Origin: CAMAVH01 sp964628235
GTDB lineage: Bacteria; Pseudomonadota; Alphaproteobacteria; SMXQ01
NCBI GenBank assembly: GCA_964628235.1
Contig: CAZVLU010000030.1
Span: 1-43,723, forward strand
Direction: 5' to 3'
DNA: 43,723 bases
Part shown: piece after piece, positions 40,550 to 43,723 of the stretch
Numbering within the stretch: position 1 is the first letter of the stretch
How the letters are laid out: every line of letters begins with the position of its first letter
Program-made: the position numbers and the translations under genes
The notes under the pieces: generated by a model
Databases searched by the model: none
What the model was told of the DNA's origin: nothing
The model's input: only the letters and a program-made list of their open reading frames with translations

Positions 40550-41095
40550 ATGTTCATTCAGCCGGCCCCGCGCTCTGAGCCGAATTTGGTTCCCTCCGCC
40601 GCCTTCCGCCATTTGCTGGCCGGGGTCGATGGGGCCGTGCGCGGCGCCGTCACGCCGCAGGCGTTGCTCGATGGCGTGAGCGGCTGCTTGCGCGAGGTGA
40701 TCCTTGAGCGCGATCTGCTGACGGCGGCCCAGAAGCAGCCAGACCCGGCGCGCTATCGCCAGCATGTGTTGCATGTCGCCGAAGGCGGGCTTTACTCGAT
40801 CGTCTCGCTGGTCTGGCTGCCGACCCAGGAAACCCCGGTGCATGACCATGTGTCCTGGTGCGTCGTCGGCGTCCATCAGGGCGTCGAGCGCGAGACGAAC
40901 TATCGCTGCGATGGCGGCAACCGTCTGACAGAAATGGGCCAAGGCTTCAATCCGGCGGGCACGGTGGTGGGCTTGTTGCCGCCGGCCGACATACACAAGG
41001 TCGCCAACGGCGGCGACGATCTGGCGATCTCGCTGCATGTTTACGGCGCGGACTTGTCGCGCTGCGTCAGCAGCATCCTCAGGAAATATAATTAA
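40550..41095 (+). CDS. Cysteine/thiol dioxygenase (cupin, type I CDO family)
   Basis: The 181-residue cytoplasmic cupin has the iron-ligand motif H-D-H in TPVHDHVSWCVVGVHQG (about residues 96-112), followed by a glutamate-containing ERETNY, and the second cupin motif LPPADIHKVAN with the third His. SLHVYGADL matches the family's C-terminal strand. The SIVSLVWLPTQETPVHDH layout matches cysteine dioxygenase and 3-mercaptopropionate dioxygenase. It converts a thiol with O2 to a sulfinate. CDO substrate class (cysteine against mercaptopropionate) cannot be decided here. It is convergent with a GntR gene, sharing the TTAA stop overlap. Confidence 0.84.
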   Translation: MFIQPAPRSEPNLVPSAAFRHLLAGVDGAVRGAVTPQALLDGVSGCLREVILERDLLTAAQKQPDPARYRQHVLHVAEGGLYSIVSLVWLPTQETPVHDHVSWCVVGVHQGVERETNYRCDGGNRLTEMGQGFNPAGTVVGLLPPADIHKVANGGDDLAISLHVYGADLSRCVSSILRKYN

Positions 41096-41835
41096 GCCAG
41101 CGTGACGCTGACCTGCTGCAGCTTGGGGCTCGACATGATGGCGCCGAGCACCATCTGGCGCGCCGATTCGATCTGCTCGGCCACAGCCTGTTCGGCCTTC
41201 GCCACGTCGCCGGCGATCATCGCGTCGATCAACGATTTATGCTCATGCTGCATTTCTTCGGTACGGTCGCGGATCGACAGGCCGACATGGAACAGGCGCT
41301 CCATCTCATCCAGCAGCCGCTCCAGATTGCTCGCCAGCTTGCGATTACCCGAGGCGCGCGCCAGCGCGACATGGAAGGCTTTGTTGTTCGCCAGGAACTT
41401 CTGCTCGCTCTCGCGGTCGCCGGGGATGTAGCCGGCGTTCGAGATACGGTCCAATTCGCGCAGCTCGGCCTCGTTCACGTTGCCGATGGCGAGGCGCACG
41501 GCGGCCGGCTCGACGATGGCGCGGTAATCGAACAGGTCTTTGACATATTCGAGGGTGATCGGCGCGATGACATAGCCGCGGCGCGGATAGGAGACGACCA
41601 TCTCGTCCTGCGCCAGTCGCAGCAGCGCCGAACGGATCGGCGCCTTGCCGAAGCCGTAGCGCGCGGCGAGCTGGCTTTCGGTGATTTCCTCGTCGGGGCG
41701 CAGTACGCAGCGGATGATGTCGCGACGGATTTGGTCGTAGGCGATGTCGCTCAAGCCCTTTTCGCGCGCCGGTTTGCCGCCGGTCGCGGCGGCGAGCGAA
41801 ATGATCCGCTCTGCCTTGCTCTTGCTCGTCATCAT
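41092..41835 (-). CDS. GntR-family transcriptional regulator, FCD type
   Basis: The 247-residue protein has an N-terminal winged helix (about 25-95; AYDQIRRDIIRCVLRPDEEI, then ESQLAARYGFGKAPIRSALLRLAQDEMV and the wing PRRGYVIAP). An all-helical FCD effector domain follows, with the metal/ligand-binding pattern LDRISN, NKAFHVALARASGN and HKSLIDAMIAGD (Asp/His residues). Such regulators usually repress neighbouring catabolic genes and release on binding a carboxylic acid. Candidate targets are the adjacent thiol dioxygenase, convergent, or the molybdoenzyme on the same strand upstream, 47 bases before its start. Confidence 0.9.
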   Translation of the reverse strand: MMTSKSKAERIISLAAATGGKPAREKGLSDIAYDQIRRDIIRCVLRPDEEITESQLAARYGFGKAPIRSALLRLAQDEMVVSYPRRGYVIAPITLEYVKDLFDYRAIVEPAAVRLAIGNVNEAELRELDRISNAGYIPGDRESEQKFLANNKAFHVALARASGNRKLASNLERLLDEMERLFHVGLSIRDRTEEMQHEHKSLIDAMIAGDVAKAEQAVAEQIESARQMVLGAIMSSPKLQQVSVTLA

Positions 41836-41882
41836 CCGAACGCTCCCTATAAGGCTTTCAGCCAGTGTAACGCACGCCTGGT

Positions 41883-43723
41883 CTATCGCGCCGCCATTTT
41901 AGGCGGTTGATGCACGGTGACGTCCGGCGCGACGCCGACATATTTGCGCACCTCGACCAAGGCGCTGAGCGGCGAAGGGCCTTGCCCCAGTTTCGAGGTG
42001 CCGCGGTCGGCGGTCAATATGTTGGGATTGCCGTGGACGTCGAGGCTGCCCGGCGTTGCCGGGTCGGCCGGATCGTACCAAGCGCCCGTGGAAATCTGCA
42101 CCACCCCCAGCCGCAGCCGGTCGCTGACCTCCGCGCCGGCCAGGCAGCGGCCGCGGTCGTTGTAAATTTCGACAATGTCGCCGGTCTTGATGCCGCGTGC
42201 GGCGGCGTCGGTCGGATTGAGCCGCACCGGCTCGCGGCCGGCGATCTTGCTCTCGGCGCTCACTCCGACCGGGTCGAGCTGACTATGGAGGCGCGATTTC
42301 GGCTGGTTGGTGATCATATGCAGCGGATGCTTGCCGCCGCCATCGGCCAACCACTCATGGGGCTCGAGCCAAGTCGGATGGCCGGGGCAATCGTCGTAGC
42401 CGAAGCCGGCGATGTCGGCGCAGAAGATCTCGATCTTGCCGCTGCTGGTGTGCAGCGGATGGGCTAGGGGATCGCGGCGGAAGGCGTCGAACAGCACGAA
42501 GTCCTCCTCCGGCACCGGCAGCTCGACATAGCCATCGTCCCAGTAGCTCTCGAAGGGCGGGATCGGCATGTCGCGCTTGGCCAGGCCGGCGCGGTAGTCC
42601 TCATACATATGCTGAAGCCATTGCATCTCGGAGCGGCCCTCGGTGAAGGCGTCTTCGCTGCCGATGCGCCGCGCCAGATCGCGGAAGATGGCGAAGTCGT
42701 CGCGCGCCTCGCCGACCGGCTCGATATGCTTTTGCATGGCGATGATGAAGCGGTCGCGCGACGAGGCGCCGATGTCGTTGCGCTCGAGCGAGGTGGTCGC
42801 CGGCAGCACGATATCGGCATGGCGCGCCGTCGCGGTCCAGGCGATCTCGTGCACGACGACGCACTCGGGCTTGCGGAAGGCCTCGACCAGCCGGTTGAGA
42901 TCCTGATGGTGGTGGAACGGATTGCCGCCTGCCCAATAGACCAGCTTCACGTCCGGATAGGTCAGTTTCTCGCCGTCGAAGTCGATGACCTTGCCGGGCT
43001 CGAGCAGCATGTCGGCGATGCGCGCCACCGGGATGGCGAAGTTCAGCGGATTGCGCCCGGTCGGCAAGCGCGGCGCGCCGGTCTCGGGGCCCGGCACGCC
43101 GGGGCCGCCGATCGAGCCGTAGCCGTAGCCGAAGCCGCCGCCGGGCAGTCCGATCTGGCCGAGCATGGCGGCGAGCACGGCGAGCATCCAATAGGGCTGT
43201 TCGCCATGGTCGGCGCGTTGCAGCGACCAACTGGCTGCGAGCATGGTGCGGCCCTGGGCCATGCGACGCGCGAGATCGACGATGACCGAGGCTTCGATGC
43301 CGCAGATGCCGGCAGCCCAGACAGCGCTCTTGGCCACGCCATCGCTGTCGCCCATCAGGTAGGGCAGGAATTTGTCGAAGCCGACGCAATGCGTGGCGAG
43401 GAAGCTCTTGTCGTGCAGGTTCTCGGCGACCAGCGTATGGGCGAGGCCGAGCATCAGCGCGGTATCTGTGTTGGGCTTGGGCGCTAGCCAGTCGGCGCCG
43501 AGATAGTCCGGGCTGTCGTCGCGCACCGGCGTGATCGAGACGAATTGCACACCGGCCTCGCGCGCTTTTTGCAGCCAGATCTCGCTGTCATGGGCGCCGC
43601 AGCCGCCGGAATAGACCTGCATGTTGCGGATGTTGGCGCCGCCGAACATCACCATCAGCTTGGTGTGCTTGGCGATGCTGCGCCAGGTCGTCATCGGCCC
43701 GCCGATCGGCGCGTTGGTGCCGA
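41883..43723 (-). CDS. Molybdopterin-dependent oxidoreductase, BisC/TorA/DMSO-reductase type (N terminus beyond the right edge)
   Basis: The frame is open to the edge, so the first ~150 residues, including the molybdenum serine ligand region, are missing. The visible 612 residues contain FGGANIRNMQVYSGGCGAHD, a long LAPKPNTDTALMLGLAHTLV block, and GGGFGYGYGSIGGPG. HADIVLPATTSLERNDIG and TNQPKSRLHSQLDPVGVS lie in the C-terminal half, ending with the MGD-binding GTSKLGQGPS. These fit S- or N-oxide reductases of the BisC/TorA/TorZ group. Substrate is unknown: biotin sulfoxide, methionine sulfoxide, DMSO or TMAO are options. Its start lies past base 43723. It lies upstream of the GntR gene on the same strand, near a thiol dioxygenase, which suggests sulfur-compound chemistry. 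Confidence 0.88.
   Translation of the reverse strand, partial: GTNAPIGGPMTTWRSIAKHTKLMVMFGGANIRNMQVYSGGCGAHDSEIWLQKAREAGVQFVSITPVRDDSPDYLGADWLAPKPNTDTALMLGLAHTLVAENLHDKSFLATHCVGFDKFLPYLMGDSDGVAKSAVWAAGICGIEASVIVDLARRMAQGRTMLAASWSLQRADHGEQPYWMLAVLAAMLGQIGLPGGGFGYGYGSIGGPGVPGPETGAPRLPTGRNPLNFAIPVARIADMLLEPGKVIDFDGEKLTYPDVKLVYWAGGNPFHHHQDLNRLVEAFRKPECVVVHEIAWTATARHADIVLPATTSLERNDIGASSRDRFIIAMQKHIEPVGEARDDFAIFRDLARRIGSEDAFTEGRSEMQWLQHMYEDYRAGLAKRDMPIPPFESYWDDGYVELPVPEEDFVLFDAFRRDPLAHPLHTSSGKIEIFCADIAGFGYDDCPGHPTWLEPHEWLADGGGKHPLHMITNQPKSRLHSQLDPVGVSAESKIAGREPVRLNPTDAAARGIKTGDIVEIYNDRGRCLAGAEVSDRLRLGVVQISTGAWYDPADPATPGSLDVHGNPNILTADRGTSKLGQGPSPLSALVEVRKYVGVAPDVTVHQPPKMAAR

Noticed and set aside
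1..43723. CRISPR arrays, tRNA/rRNA genes, insertion sequences, integrases or prophage genes
   Set aside because: None were recognised: no regularly spaced repeats, no transposase motifs, and no cloverleaf in the gaps I examined by eye.

Overview
The window is high-GC DNA with short intergenic gaps and many ATGA-type overlaps. It reads as chromosome of an alphaproteobacterium, most likely Hyphomicrobiales near the Xanthobacteraceae or Nitrobacteraceae. That placement is an inference from gene families: NADP-isocitrate dehydrogenase start, adjacent psd/pssA, tripartite tricarboxylate (Tct) receptors, a SigF/NrsF pair and a bufferin operon. I see no tRNA, rRNA, CRISPR, insertion sequence or prophage. 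Both edges cut genes: icd on the left and a molybdopterin oxidoreductase on the right.

Layout. 1-7.9 kb is largely housekeeping: icd start, LOG-family nucleotide phosphoribohydrolase, APC-type permease with a soluble tail, two periplasmic c-type cytochromes, a LysM protein, the phosphatidylethanolamine pair psd-pssA and a single-domain response regulator. The only gene-free stretch above 300 bases follows (7898-8290) and holds two tight stem-loops. 8.3-11.3 kb is a complete TctB-TctA-TctC uptake operon closed by a strong bidirectional terminator. 11.4-14.3 kb is a divergent pair: a membrane sensor with a PAS domain and a catalytically ruined HD-GYP domain, and a LapG-like periplasmic cysteine protease. 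14.3-18.2 kb is a bufferin operon (precursor bufA, MNIO enzyme bufB, partner bufC, DoxX protein bufD) divergent from an ECF sigma factor and its NrsF anti-sigma factor, with a candidate ECF promoter before bufA.

18.4-26.5 kb looks like a catabolic island: an oxalate-CoA-ligase-like AMP-forming enzyme, two short-chain dehydrogenases (one without its catalytic residues), and a tandemly duplicated module of an extended Tct-type binding protein followed by a phthalate-dioxygenase-type Rieske oxygenase. 26.5-29.1 kb is an ergothioneine operon (egtB-egtD-DUF427). 29.3-34.6 kb holds an exported alpha/beta hydrolase, a purine permease convergent with xanthine-guanine phosphoribosyltransferase, a small lipoprotein and a DHA2 efflux pump. 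34.8-43.7 kb holds an Uup-like ABC-F ATPase, a YeiH transporter with LysR regulator and class II aldolase, a 4,5-dihydroxyphthalate-decarboxylase-like protein, a thiol dioxygenase, a GntR regulator and a BisC/TorA-like molybdoenzyme.

Most notable are the bufferin/SigF-NrsF metal-stress locus, the degenerate HD-GYP sensor beside a LapG-type protease (a possible alternative to LapD control), and the duplicated receptor-plus-Rieske module. All functional statements are family-level inferences from reading the sequence; no searches were run.
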